A DNA stretch of 64,000 bases from Dipteronia dyeriana (lineage: Eukaryota > Streptophyta > Magnoliopsida > Sapindales > Sapindaceae), in contig CM065301.1 of NCBI GenBank assembly GCA_032871835.1, forward strand, positions 30,822,405 through 30,886,404, in the 5' to 3' direction. The notes under the pieces were generated by a model, which was not told where the DNA came from, made no database searches, and worked only from the letters and a program-made list of their open reading frames with translations. This document shows, piece by piece, positions 31,858-43,404 of this stretch; the stretch's first letter is position 1, and each line of letters starts with the position of its first letter. Position numbers and translations under genes: made by a program.

Positions 31858-33392
31858 TGAAATTCCCTAGAAAGTGTGTGACTATAACATAGAGGGGGGG
31901 GGGGGGGGGGGGGGTGTGAATAGGTTTTAATTAGATAAATTACCGATTTTGCGAATTAGTCAATGTTATCAAATTTAGCCCATTCTACTAAATGATCAAT
32001 TAAAAGATAACAAGCGTAAAAAAATAAAGACACAATGTATACGTGGAAACCCTTCAAATGGAAAAAATCCACAGGCTGTTTAGAGCGCCACCCTTGATCC
32101 ACAAAATCCACTATTGAGTAAAAGTTTACAACCTAGGTTGACCTCTCGTCTAACCCTCCAGTTACAAACCATTTCACTCTACCCAACGGGCCTGAATAGT
32201 GATTTTGGATCCCCAGCCTTGTGTACTAACTACTTAGCCACAAGCTAACTCAGCAATGAAGAGATAATGGCAACCTAAGTGAATATGTAAGAATATTCAA
32301 TATGCAAAAATACTAGGTCAAGACATTCATGCATATCTAGGATTAATAATGACAATTAAAACAAATCCTAGATATCAATGTTCTAAATGCAAAGGCAAGA
32401 AGAATTAGCTATAAGGGTAAAATCATCCTAAATGCTAGCTATCACAAATTAATGCATCTCAACCAACAATCAATACACAAGCATGTCATAAAAGCAATTA
32501 AAAATTCAAACAAGCATTTAATATGCAATAAAGACTAAAACCCTAGGCATACATGTCTTTGTAATGAAAACATAAAGCTTAGAACATGTAGAGAATACCT
32601 AGTCATGCACACACAAGAAACCCATGCTTGGAAGATGCTTGATGATTTTGATTTTAAGGATGGTTGAGTAAAAATGGCTTCTTGGAGCTTCTCTCTCTAA
32701 AGAACCTTATCTCTCTCTTAAAAATAGGTTTGGAAGCTCTAAAAATGAGTTGGGAAGAAGATGGTTCATTTATATAAAGCCTAAAACGAAACTGCGTCGT
32801 TTTTGGAAAAACGTAACCAAAATGTGTCAGGACCGCTGGCTAAACCGCAGTCCAGGCAAGTGACCAGACCGCAGCACAGAGAGCGATGTATCGTCTGGAC
32901 AACGCTGCTCTGTAGGCCGCTGTGCATGCAGTGTACACAGACCACGGTCTAGACAGCATGCATCCTCTGTGAAACTCCGCTTGAGAGACCGCGGCGAAGG
33001 CAACAAGCACAGACCGCGGTAGACATAGCGTGCATCCTCTACCAAACACCAATGTGCAGGCCTCAGCGAGGGCACTGCACAGAGAGCGGTTTAGACAGCG
33101 ATAGAGAGGAAAAATTCCTCTCTTTAAGGCACAAACATACATTCAACACTCAAATAAAAATAGGGCACACAAGGCACACAAAATGGAAAATAAGCATGCA
33201 AGCAAGATACTTAAAATAAAATGCATGAGTGTGAGTGTGTGCACTAAATCTCTTCAATGATGTTAAGCAAGTGATTTTAATTTTGAAGCTTGAGCTTGGT
33301 TACGAACAATGAAGCCCTAAACTACCATTACATATTGATCCCAAAATGTGGTTGTCAACGAAATAAGCCTATCAAAAACCGAGGAACTTACA
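31858..33392 (-). repeat. 3' LTR of R1 element
   Basis: TGTAAGTTCCTCGG (33392) to AATTTCA (31858) on the minus strand, 1535 bp. GC-rich island with ACCGCGGT-type repeats at about 32827-33120. A run of 21 G at 31894-31914 replaces the interrupted 'gaggagggg' of the partner LTR. Confidence 0.92.
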
Positions 33393-33405
33393 ATCTCCCC
33401 CTTTG
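33393..33405 (-). other. Polypurine tract of R1 element
   Basis: Minus strand AAAGGGGGAGAT immediately before the LTR start TGTAAG. It matches the usual SIRE polypurine tract. Confidence 0.85.
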
Positions 33406-34622
33406 GCTATTTCGTGACAAAATCAGTCACTGACAAAATATCCTCACAACAAACAACAAGAAACAACAAGAGGTCAACAACAAAACATTCTATATTACAA
33501 GAGATACCTATAGCTAAATCTTCAAATCTTTCATCTCTTGTAGAATGATCAGCCCTACAAAACAAAGAACTACACTTTCCAAGACAAGTGTATGAGGGGG
33601 ATCAAGATAAATAAAATCAAAGGCAATTTGCTTGAATTGTAAACAAGTAACATGCAATCAACAATGCACATAGCAAACACTCCCCTTAAATAGATCCACT
33701 CCCTCTAAAAGGTCAATCTCCCCTTAAATCATGCCAATATCAACTCCCCCTAAATCCAATACTACTCCCCCTTTTTGTCACAAGATAGGTAAAGGAGTAT
33801 TCCCCAACCGGGACACAGCTGCAAAGAGAGATATTTGCAATGTAAATACATAATCATATACAACAACTTTATACAGGTTAATTAAAAGAGAGAGAAAAAA
33901 TTCATGAAAGTTTTATTGGTTTGAAAATGTACGAAAGAATGCCTTGAATGAAATACATGCAACATCAACTCCCAAAAGCATGGTATTTGGCAAAGGAAAA
34001 TAGCACATGGGGTTCCAAGAGAAGTCAAACCAATTTGAACCAAATTGACAATGAAAAACAAGATATAGTTCAACCAAAAACATAAGAGCAACTATCAAAC
34101 TTTACAAGTTGAACAAGACATGAGCGACTATTGCCCCCTATTAGATTTTTTCGGGCAAGATGCCCGTATGATAGTAGCCTTATTCAATAAGTAAAGAGAG
34201 AGACTATTGGATTGTGAAATCCTTGAAATGGATACAATATCCTTATTGAATGAAGTCTCAAAAGTCACTTGCACACATATTTGCAATCATTTTGTAAGCA
34301 TACAATAAATTTGTCATGCATATCACTCTAAGCATGTCAAGATCAAGTTTTCACAAACATGGAGATAAGCTTTGGGTCAATCAAATGTACTTCCCAATCA
34401 AATTTCCTATTCCAAAAATACATGTTTGAATACAAATGAGACATGCATTTCAAATAAGGCAAAAATACACTTATTGAATAAAAAGACATATAATAATATG
34501 TGCATACAAGATACTCAAGCAATTAATTAAAGAGCATAAAATTGAACAACTATTTGCTTATTAAAATGCAAGTTCGCTCACTTTGCTTGAGCTCCCCATA
34601 TGGGGTCAACAGCCAAAACCCA
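33406..34622 (-). other. 3' untranslated region of R1 with further purine tracts
   Basis: Between the pol stop and the 3' LTR, with no env-like ORF. Besides the main tract there are extra minus-strand AGGGGA-type runs at about 33681, 33699, 33718, 33743 and 33763. Short open frames at 33882-34098 show no recognisable protein features. Confidence 0.7.
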
Positions 34623-35145
34623 TCAATGCATATGACAAATCCCAATAGACCTACTAAGAGATTTAAACTTAGTTGAATCTAATGGTTTTGTAAACAAATC
34701 CGCCAGTTGATCATTTGTGCCCACATGTTCAAGTGCAATGCATTTGCTCTCAGCTAGCTCCCGTATGAAATGATGTCTAATGTCAATATGCTTAGTTCTA
34801 GAATGTTGGACAGGATTTTTTGAAATATTGATGGCACTCATGTTATCACAATAAAGGGTTAGCGTATCTTGCTCAAAGCCATAATCCACAAGCATTTTTC
34901 TTCATCCAAAGGAGTTGTGTGCAAGCACTCCCAGCTGTTATATACTCGGTCTCGGCTGTGGATAATGAGATGGAATTTTGCTTCATGCAAAACCAAGATA
35001 CAAGACTGTTCCCTAGGAAGAAGCAACCGCTCGATGTACTCTTTCTATCATCACAATTACCTGCCCAATCTGCATCACTAAAGCCAACTAAACTAGCATT
35101 AATGTCAAAAGAGTACCATATCCTATAATTGGATGTCCCATTCAC
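34623..35145 (-). pseudogene. RNase H of R1 copia
   Basis: Two overlapping frames, 35145-34873 ('FSDADWAGNCDDRKSTSSGCFFLGNSLVSWFCMKQ', 'STAETEYITAGSACTQLLWMKK') and 34895-34623 ('LYCDNMSAINISKNPVQHSRTKHIDIRHHFIREL', 'NDQLADLFTKPL', ending GICHMH and stop), separated by one frameshift near 34880. The acidic residues of the RNase H fold (D in FSDADWAG, E in TETEY, D in YCDN) are present. This is the normal C-terminus of SIRE-like pol. Confidence 0.92.
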
Positions 35146-35148
35146 ATA

Positions 35149-36027
35149 TCAAATGATTCTCTTCACAGAAGAGAGATGGGATTCCTTGGGATTTGCTTGG
35201 TACCTAGCACACACACCAACACTAAAGGCTATATCGGGCCTACTAGTAGTCAAGTATAGCAAGCTCCCTATTATGCCACGATATAGACTTTGATCCACAC
35301 TTTTTCCACTAGCATCCTTGCTAAGTTTCAAAGTGGTACTCATTGATGTGTCACAATGCTTGGCATTTTCAAGACCAAACTTCTTCACTAGGTTCTTGAC
35401 ATACTTAGCTTGGGATATGAAGATCCCATCATGCATTTGTTTGATTTGCAAGCCTATGAAGTAATTGAGTTCACCAACCATACTCATTTCAAACTCATGA
35501 GTCATGACATCAACAAATTGTTGAACTTTCATGTTGTTGGTGAAACCAAAAACGATGTCATCAATATAAATTTAAGCTATGAATAGCTCATCTTTAGTGC
35601 ACATGATGAACAAATTCTTGTCAACACTACCTCTAGAATAACCATTGTCAACAAGATAAAGAGTGAGGTGATCATACCAAGCCCTCGATGCTTGTTTCAA
35701 CCCATATAGCGCCTTCTTGAGACGATAAACATGATTGGGGTGGTGTGGATCCACAAATCCCTTAGGTTGCTCAACAAACGCTTCCTCTTGCAAGAAGCCA
35801 TTGAGGAAGGCACTCTTAACATCCATTTGATGTAATTTAAACTTGTGCACACAAAAAATGGATAAGAGAAGCCTAATAGACTCTAAACGGGTAACGGGAG
35901 TAAAAGTCTCCTCAAAGTCGATTCCCTTAATTTGAGAGTATCCTTGTGCAACAAGTCTAGCTTTGTTCCGTACAATGTTTCCATCCTCATCAGATTTGTT
36001 CCTATAGACCCACTTGGTGCCTATCAC
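35149..36027 (-). pseudogene. Reverse transcriptase of R1 copia, one nonsense codon
   Basis: 36027-35575 is the finger and palm part: 'KWVYRNKSDEDG', 'ARLVAQGYSQIKGIDFEETFTPV', 'HQMDVKSAFLNGFL', 'YGLKQASRAWYD'. A TAA at 35572-35574 breaks the frame at a position where Gln is usual. The same frame then continues directly with the intact catalytic box YIDD (35557-35568) and 'ELNYFIGLQIKQ', 'YRGIIGSLLYLTTSRPDIAFSVGVCARYQ'. A stop at about 35147 separates it from RNase H. Apart from this the domain looks complete. Confidence 0.92.
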
Positions 36028-36087
36028 ATTAGTGTTCTTAGGCCTAGGAACTAGAGTCCAAACCTCATTCCTTTCAAATTGATTTAG

Positions 36088-36756
36088 CTATTCTTGCATA
36101 GCAAGAACCCAAAACTTATCACTTAAAGCTTCATCTACCTTTTTGGGTTCAAGTTGAGAGGTGTAGCAAGTGTAGCTAATTTGATTTGCTAATTGATGTC
36201 TAGTTCTCACACCCTCATTCATATTTCCAAGAATGTCAATCTTGTTATGGAAATGCCTAACCCAAGGAGCGGGTTCCTTAAAGTCCAAAGTAGGATCTCT
36301 ATCAAGAGATTGACTGACCTCTTTGTCAAGCTTAGATTTTTCATCACTAGAATTCTCATCAATTTTTACTAAGGAAGTATCATCAATCACACTAATCTCC
36401 TCATCATGGTTACTAACCTTAGGCCTAAAATCATTTATGACCACATTAGATGATTCCATAACACTTTTTGTCTTCAAATTAAAAACTCTATAGGCCTTAC
36501 TATTTAGGGCATAGCCAATGAAAATCCCCTCATCACTCTTAGCATCAAACTTGCCAAGATGATCACGGTCATTTAGAATGTAGTACTTGCTTCCAAATGA
36601 GTGGAATTCGCTCACATTTGGCTTCCTACCCTTCCACAATTCATAGGAGGTTTGCCTAGTCCTGGGCCTAAGAAACACCTTATTGCCTATATAACAAGCC
36701 GTACTAACAGCTTCAGCCCAAAGATTCCTAGGTACATTATTGCTATGTAACATCAC
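36088..36756 (-). pseudogene. Integrase C-terminal part and linker (R1)
   Basis: 222 residues: 'NLWAEAVSTACYIGNKVFLRP', 'YELWKGRKPNVSEFHSFGSKYYI', 'SDEGIFIGYALNSKAYRVFNLKTKSV', then a variable acidic linker and 'ALSDKFWVLAMQE', the start of the RT-side conserved block. It is separated from the catalytic core by a TAA at 36808-36810, where 'TPQQNGVVER' would be expected; the catalytic Glu in 'VVERK' is still encoded just after it. Confidence 0.9.
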
Positions 36757-36807
36757 ACGGGGGATCTCTTGGAGGACTCTAGTCTTCCTCTCTACTACCC
36801 CATTTTG

Positions 36808-37419
36808 TTAAGGAGTTCGAGGAGCTGAGAACTCATGGGAAATACCAAGACTATCACAAATGGTTTCAAAGCTAACATTTTCAAATTCTCTCCCATGATC
36901 ACTCATAATTCTCTTGATGCATTTTATGTGAGAATCCTTCTCATTTTGAATTTTAGTGCAAAGCATTTTAAAAGTTTCAAATGTTTCAGATTTCTCTCTA
37001 AGAAAGTAAGTCCAAGTAAATCTAGAAAAATCATCCACACACACAAAAATGTACCTCTTGTCACCGAGACTCTCGGTTTGCATGGGACCCATAAGGTTCA
37101 TATGAAGAAGCTCTAATGGCTCCTTAGTGGCAAGATACTTACCCTTCTTATGCACACACTTAGTTTGCTTTCCTTGTTGAAAAGGTCCACAAACTCCCTC
37201 AATTCTATTTCCAAACTTAGGAAGACCTCTCACAACTTTCAACCTCTCAAGAACTTTCAAGTCTTTGAAATTCATATGACCTAACCTTTGATGCCATAAT
37301 TCAACTTGATCACAACTAGACAAATTGCAAGAGATGCCATTAGAATCAAGACAATAACAATTGTCACTTGATCTCTTGCCTTTCACTAGAACTGTCCATC
37401 CTCTCTCAAAATAGAACAA
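36808..37419 (-). pseudogene. GAG-pre-integrase and integrase core (R1)
   Basis: 203 residues. 'LWHQRLGHMNFKDL' supplies the HH of the zinc domain, but the second Cys is lost (CGPF where CxxC is usual). In the core, the first catalytic Asp position reads N ('LLHMNLMGPM' where HxDLxGPM is usual), and the second is present in 'IMSDHGREFEN'. The altered residues suggest an inactive integrase in addition to the stop after 'SAPRTP'. Confidence 0.88.
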
Positions 37420-38045
37420 TCAACTTTACCAAACATGACTGAAAAACCTTTATCACTTAAATGTGATATGCTAAAAAGATTTGCTTGCAAGCCATCTATA
37501 TAGAGAGCATTAGGCAAAGAGGGCAAACCGGGGATGGAAATGTTTCCTTTTCCTAGAACCTTCTTATATGAACCATCACCAAAGGTGACAAATCCACCAT
37601 CCTCCATCACAAGAGTTTCAAAGAAACTCTTGTTTCCGATCATGTGTCTAGAACATCCACTATCAAGGTACCAAGTGTTAGAAGCTTTTGCCTTCAACGC
37701 CACTTGGGCCACTTGGCAAACATACTCATTAGTTCTAGTCCACCTAGTAGCAACATTGTCATTCCTAAGAGCCTTGGGTTCATTTGCTCTAAAATTGCTA
37801 GGTGCATGCATTTTGGCTCTTCTAAGCATATTCTTTTCAATCATGCTTTCGAAATGACACAATTTAATAAATTTAAAACAATTCGGCCTTATGTGACCTT
37901 CAACACCACAATAATGACAAATGAGAGTAAAGTAAGAATCCATACCATATCCTTGTGCAGGCACGGAAGAATTCTCTATCCTTTGAGTTGTCCTTTGGTG
38001 TTGAGCCGAATCTCTTCTTTGAAACATCCTTTGTGGTTGAGCCAC
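37386..38045 (-). pseudogene. Second zinc knuckle and protease (R1)
   Basis: Residues 43-56 form an intact CHYCGVEGHIRPNC knuckle. The aspartic protease motif WYLDSGCSRHMIG is at residues 125-137 with DSG intact, followed by 'VTFGDGSYKKVLGKG' and 'LPNALYIDGLQANLFSISHL'. The frame overlaps the next one by about 30 bp, so a single frameshift lies there. An intact protease would cut the polyprotein. Confidence 0.92.
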
Positions 38046-38180
38046 ATTAGCTTTCTTTCTTGATTGTGGGTGAAAATTTCTTTCTTAAATTTGAGGGCTC
38101 TTTGGAAGTTGTGGTCTTGTTTGATGTGTTCTAGCTTTTGGTGGATGAGCTTTAGCTTGAAAATTTATTCGAGCCTTCAT

Positions 38181-39873
38181 TTAAGCTTGCTTTGATGATT
38201 CTCCAACTTCATTCGATCTCATTTGTTTATGTGAACCTTGAGTCTCGTTGACCTCTTGACTTTTGACAAAGATGGTTTTCTTCAACGAAGTGGAATTCTT
38301 GCCTTCCACATATCCTAGGCCCGTTTTATGGCTAGGACTCTTCCCACATGATAGCATCTTTTCAAGTCTCTCAGCTCTGGATGTCATCTTAGCAACCAAT
38401 TCTTTTGCTTCCTTAAGCTCAATCTTTAAGTTTTCTTCACTCTTCTTAGTGATCACAAGCTCCAACTTTAAACTATCTTCTAACTTTTTTCCACTATTTA
38501 CGTTCTCACTCAAGTTGGTAGTCTTGAAAGTCAACTCTAGATTCTTCTTTTTCAACTCTTGAACCTTCTTCTTCTTTTTCAATCTAGACTTTTCAAAAAA
38601 TTTCATGAAGTCTACATAGTCCATTTCCTCATCAATCTTAAACCTAGAGTTAGAAGAGGTATTCTCATCACTAGAGTCATCTATTTTTTCCTTGTCACTC
38701 ACAACTTCCTTGCCATTGTGAGATGTTATGAAGGCAATGAAGTTTGTAACTTGATCTTCATCATTTGAAGACTTTTCTTCCTCTTCTAATTCTTCACTAT
38801 CACTCCAAGTAGCCGCCATTGCCTTTCCCTTTTTCTTTTTCTTGAAATTTGCATATTTTGAAGCAATGTGACCAAAGCCACTGCATTCATAGCATTGAAT
38901 GCCCTTCTTGGAGTCACTTTCTTGAAACTTTTCAATCTTCTTGAAGGGAGTTTTCCTTTTCACTTCCTTCCCCTTTGACCCAAAAACCTGTCCTCTCAAA
39001 TTTCATGAATTTCTTGAATCTTTTAACCATGAGGGCCATTTCTTCATCTGAGTCCTCCTACTTTCCTTCAACCTTAGCGGTCTTCAAGTCAATGCTTTTT
39101 TGTTTCTTTGGAGGTGTGGGTGAGGTGTTCCATCTAGACTTATAAGCTAGAAGTCTTCCAATGACTTCACTCATATTCAAATTCTTGTACTCACTATTCT
39201 CTTCAAGTGCCGTCGCTTTTGATTCGAACTTTGACGGAAGTGACCTCATAATCTTTTGCTTGACTCTCCTATCTGAATAAGGGTCACCAAGTTGATGGCT
39301 TTAGTTGGCAATATCCATCAACTTCACTTGGAAGTCATTGAAGCATTCATGCTCCTCCATTCTAATCATCTCAAACGGCATTTGGTAGACTTAGAGCTTT
39401 GAGTCCTTAACTACCTCTGTTCCCTCATGTGCCGTTTGAAGAATGTCCCAAGCCTCCTTAGCAATCCTAGTGTTTTGGACCAGTTTGTACTGATTATTTT
39501 CCACAGCATAAAGAATGGCATGCATAGCCTTGTTGTTCCACTTGGATGCTTCAAACTCTTGAGTACTCCAACTAGACTTGGGCTTAGGAGCTTCTACACC
39601 ATCATCAGTGGTCATTGTTGGAGGAATATAACCGTCTTTAATAGCCATCCAAGCATGGTCATCTATTTGGCAAAGATAGGCTTCCATCTTGCCCTTCAAA
39701 GTAGCATAATTCACCCCATTGAGCAAATGGGGTCTTGTACTTGAGGCTCCCCCATGACTATTTTCGTTTCCACTTATTGTGTTTAAGGGTAATAAATGAT
39801 ATGGAGATGCAGATGTAATGCAACACACAAAATGCAAATAACCAAAATGAACAAGGTAAGACACACAATGCAC
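38181..39873 (-). pseudogene. gag of R1 copia, broken
   Basis: Three pieces: 39873-39391 ('GGASSTRPHLLNGVNYATLKGKMEAYL', 'AWDILQTAHEGTEVVKDSKL'), 39249-39058 ('MRSLPSKFESKATALEE', 'EVIGRLLAYKS') and 38999-38181 with the knuckle 'CYECSGFGHIASKY' in which the last Cys is Tyr, then 'AMAATWSDSEELEEEEKS' and a coiled-coil-rich end. Stops near 39388, 39300 and 39000 break it. The first piece's open frame extends upstream to 39873, and the real start is probably nearer 39780. Confidence 0.88.
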
Positions 39874-39896
39874 GGATCACCTAAGTATATCTAGCC

Positions 39897-39914
39897 ACCG
39901 ACTTTGATACCAAT
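39897..39914 (-). other. Primer-binding site of R1 element
   Basis: Minus strand ATTGGTATCAAAGTCGG directly after LTR end TTTCA; Met-tRNA type. Confidence 0.85.
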
Positions 39915-41427
39915 TGAAATTCCCTAGAAAGTGTGTGACTATAACCTAGAGGAGGGGTAAATAGTTTTAATTCGATAAATTACCGATTTTGCAAATTAGT
40001 CAATGTTATCAAATTTACCCCATTCTACTAAGTGATCAATTAAAAGATAACAAGCCTAAAAAAATAAAGACACGCAATGTATACGTTGAAACCCTCCAAA
40101 TGGGAAACAATCATGAGCTGTTTTGAGCCTTGATCCATAAAATCCACTATTGAGTAAAAGTTTACAACCTAGGTTAACCTCCAGTCTAACCCTCAAGTTA
40201 CTAACCCTTTCACTCTACCCAACGGGCTTAATAGTGATTTTGGATCCCTATCCTTGTGCACTAACCACTTAGCCACAAGCTAACTCAATAATGAAGAGAT
40301 AATGGCAACCTAAGTGAATATGTATGAATATTCGATATGAAATAATGGCAGGTCAAGACATTCATGCTTATCTAGGATTAATAACTATAATTAAAACAAA
40401 TCCTAGATATCAATGTTCTAAATGCAAAGGCAAGAAGAATTAGCTAGAAGGGTAAAATCGTCCTAAATGCTAGCTATCACAAATAAATGCATCTCAACCA
40501 ACAATCAATACACAAGCATGTCATAAAAGTAATTAAAAATTCAAACAAGCATTTAATATACAATAAAGACTAAAACCCTTGGCATACATGTCTTTGTAAT
40601 GAAAACATAAAGCTTAGAACATGTAGAGAATACCTAGTCATGCACACACAAGAAACCCATGCTTGGAAGATGCTTGATGATTTGGATTTTAAGGATGGTT
40701 GAGTAAAAATAGCTTCTTAGAGCTTCTCTCTCTAAAGAACCTTATCTCTCTCTTAAAAATAGGTTTGGAAGCTCTAAAAACGAGTTGGGAAGAAGATGGT
40801 TCATTTGTATGAAGCCTAAAGTGAAACTGCGTCGTTTTTGGCAAAACGCAACCAAAACGCGTCAGGGCCGCTGGCTGTATCGCGGTCCAGGCAAGTGTCC
40901 GGACCGTGGCACAGAGAGCGATGTATCATCTGGACAACACCACTCTGTAGGCCATTGTGCATGCAGTGTGCATAGACCGCGGTCTAGACAGCATGCATCC
41001 TCTGTGAAATTCCGCTTGGGAGACCGCAGCGAAGACAACAAGTACAGACCGCGATAGATACAGCATGCATCCTTTGCCAAACACCTCTGTGCAGGCCACG
41101 GCGAGGGCACTGCACAGAGAGCGGTCTAGACCACGATAGAGAGGAAACATTCCTCTCTTTAAGGCACAAACATACTTTCAACACTCAAATAAAAATAGGA
41201 CACACAAGGCACACAAAATGGCAAATAAGCATGCAAGCAAGATAATTAAAATAAAATGCATGAGTGTGAGTGTGTGCACTAAATCTCTTCAATGAAGTTA
41301 AGCAAGTGATCTTACATTTGGAACTTGAGCTTGGTTGGGAACAATGAAACCCTAAACTACCCTTACATATTGATCCCAAAATGTGGTTATCAACGTAATA
41401 AGCCAATCAAAAACCGAGGAACTTACA
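39915..41427 (-). repeat. 5' LTR of R1 element
   Basis: TGTAAGTTCCTCGG (41427) to AATTTCA (39915), 1513 bp. GC-rich island at about 40862-41150. Colinear with 31858-33392, differing by scattered substitutions and small indels. Confidence 0.92.
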
Positions 41428-42111
41428 CCCCGCAACGATGCCAAAAACTTGATTGCTTGAAATTGTTTTTATAAAACAATACTTGTAAGTGCACGAACCA
41501 TAACGAAACGTACAGTGGTGAGTATGGATCGTTCCCATGAAGACTAGAGATTTAATGGTTAAAAACTAATCTTAATTAAAACTAAATTAAAGTAACCAAG
41601 AGATTGTTTGAAGATTTAATTAAAACTAAAACTAAATTAAATTAAACTAAATAAAGTAATTGAGATTTTTTTGTGTGGTTAAGGGTGAGAAAGCACTAGG
41701 TCATCAATGTTCCCCAACTATGTCTACTCAATGTTTTGAATTGACTTTCAAAAAGATATCAATCAAGTTAAGGGTTTGTTCTTATCTTTAGTATGATTTT
41801 TACTGTGTGATCCTGGGATGAATCAAGTGTTCTCAATTACAATTTAACCATAGATCAATGGTGCAAACTACAACCAAGAACCCATTAAGTGCAAGAACAA
41901 TGAACCAAAACCTACTTGCATAGATCAATGCTAAGATCAGTTTTATCCATTCAAATGAATATTAATTAAGATTACATATAGATCAATACTCCAACCTCAT
42001 TCATTAAATTATCTAAACCCAAAATTCATGCTTGTAGGTTTCAGTCCAACCCAGTATTGGAGTATAAGAACAATTAACTAAGGATCCAATTAATTAAGGA
42101 TCGTAAAAATA
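41428..42111 (-). repeat. Tat/Athila-type LTR end, continuation after R1 insertion
   Basis: Continues the sequence interrupted at 31857: 'caacgatgccaaaaacttgattgc' (PBS complement), then 'gtgcacgaaccataacg' and 'tggatcgttcccatgaagac', typical of U5 in this group read backwards. No coding signal. At 42034-42060 a 27-bp stretch nearly matches copia RNase H sequence found at 42357. Confidence 0.55.
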
Positions 42112-42763
42112 AACCCTTAGCATTGTCTCAGGCATCATATATCGACAAGGTACTTGTTCATTTTTAGATGCACAACTCAAAGAAAGGTAACTTACCCTCT
42201 AGGTATGAAGTTCTATTATCTAAGAAAAAGTTTCATGAGACACCTTAAGAAGTTGAGGATATGAGACTTGTTCCCTATGAGCCTACAGTAGGCAGTCTTA
42301 TGTATGCTATGTTATCCATGAGACTTGACATCTCCTTCGTAGTAGGAGTAGCCAGTAGGTTTCAGTCTAACTCAGTATTGGATCATTGGGTTGCAGTTAA
42401 TGCCATTATCAAGTATCTTCAAAGAATGAGAAATGATATGCTAGTATATTCAAGGTAGAATTTGATCCCGTTAGAATATACAAACTCTGATTTTTCAGTC
42501 AGATAGGGATTCTAGTAAATCCACATCTACATCAGTTTTTACCCTTAGTGGTGAAGACAAAGTATGGAGGAGTGTTAAGCAATCATGTATTGCTGACTTC
42601 ACCATAGAATCCGAATATGTAGTAGCTTGTAAAGTAACTAAAGAGACTGTTTGAATCTGTAAGTTCTTGAATGATCTATAAGTTGTTCCAGATCTGGATA
42701 AGCCTGTCACCCTTTATTGTGATAACAGTGGTGTTGTGGCTAATTTCAAAGAACCAAGAAGCT
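42112..42763 (+). pseudogene. Copia RT/RNase H scrap
   Basis: 'LSQASYIDKVLVHF', 'EVEDMRLVPYEPTVGSLMYAMLSMRLDISFVVGVASRFQSNSVLDHWVAVNAIIKYLQR', then after stops and a frameshift 'RSVKQSCIADFTIESEYVVACKVTKET' and 'DNSGVVANFKEPR'. It is closest in wording to E2 and D pol. It starts after YVDD and stops at 'EPRS', where gypsy sequence follows. Confidence 0.85.
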
Positions 42764-43404
42764 ACAGTGATGCAACAACAATTGAAGATAAGGCATTGGA
42801 TTACTTGGAGGGCTGAGATAGGAAAAAGTCCAAAAAAGTTACCAAATCAATCCTACTAGTTCGGGCGACGAAGTCGAAACGGTGTGAAACTTTCACAGTT
42901 GAAGCAAATCGTTGAGATCTTTCTAATTCATGACCTTTGGTCATAAGGCATGCCTTTTTTTGGCTAAATTCCATTGTTAAGGGTCCGAAATTAACGTTTT
43001 AGGAAAGTTTTGTTTTGGCAATAACTTTAGTTTTCCAAGTTCGAATCAACATCCATCAATTCTAGCATGCGTATGATTCTTTTTAGAATTAGTTTCCATG
43101 TTGATCTCAATTTTGTCTTTTTTTGTAATTTTTCGTATTTAGCCTCATTTTTTTGTTCTATAAGGAATACAATTAGGGTTAGGATTTGTTTGCTTCAAAT
43201 AATCATGCAAGCAAAAAGGTAATGCAGTTTTTTTGACTAATAAAAATTAGAGTTTCTCTATCATCTCCCAATTTCGGTATTCCTTGTGAATCAACGAATT
43301 TGAAGCCTAAAATTCCAGTATTCTTGAGCAAATCAATGAAAATTTAGTAGTTTGTTTCGATTTATCTCTTACAGGTTTTTCTCGACAGAGCTTTCGCTAT
43401 ATCA
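42764..43404 (+). repeat. Gypsy LTR remnant
   Basis: The sequence upstream of the PBS, ending CTATATCA at 43404. There is no second copy in the window, so the start is set only by the end of copia similarity. Confidence 0.45.

Larger units (their letters stand above)
31858..41427 (-). mobile_element. Near-complete SIRE-like copia retrotransposon (R1)
   Basis: About 9.57 kb with two LTRs (39915-41427 as 5', 31858-33392 as 3'), PBS, gag, protease, integrase, RT, RNase H, a 1.2 kb 3' untranslated part and a polypurine tract. The flanking 5 bp are CCCGG (31853-31857) and CCCCG (41428-41432), a target-site duplication with one mismatch. The LTRs differ by several percent by eye, so the insertion is not recent. 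Frames are interrupted by a modest number of stops. Lineage SIRE/Maximus is inferred from the long LTRs, two CCHC motifs and the 'AATWSD' gag motif. Confidence 0.9.
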
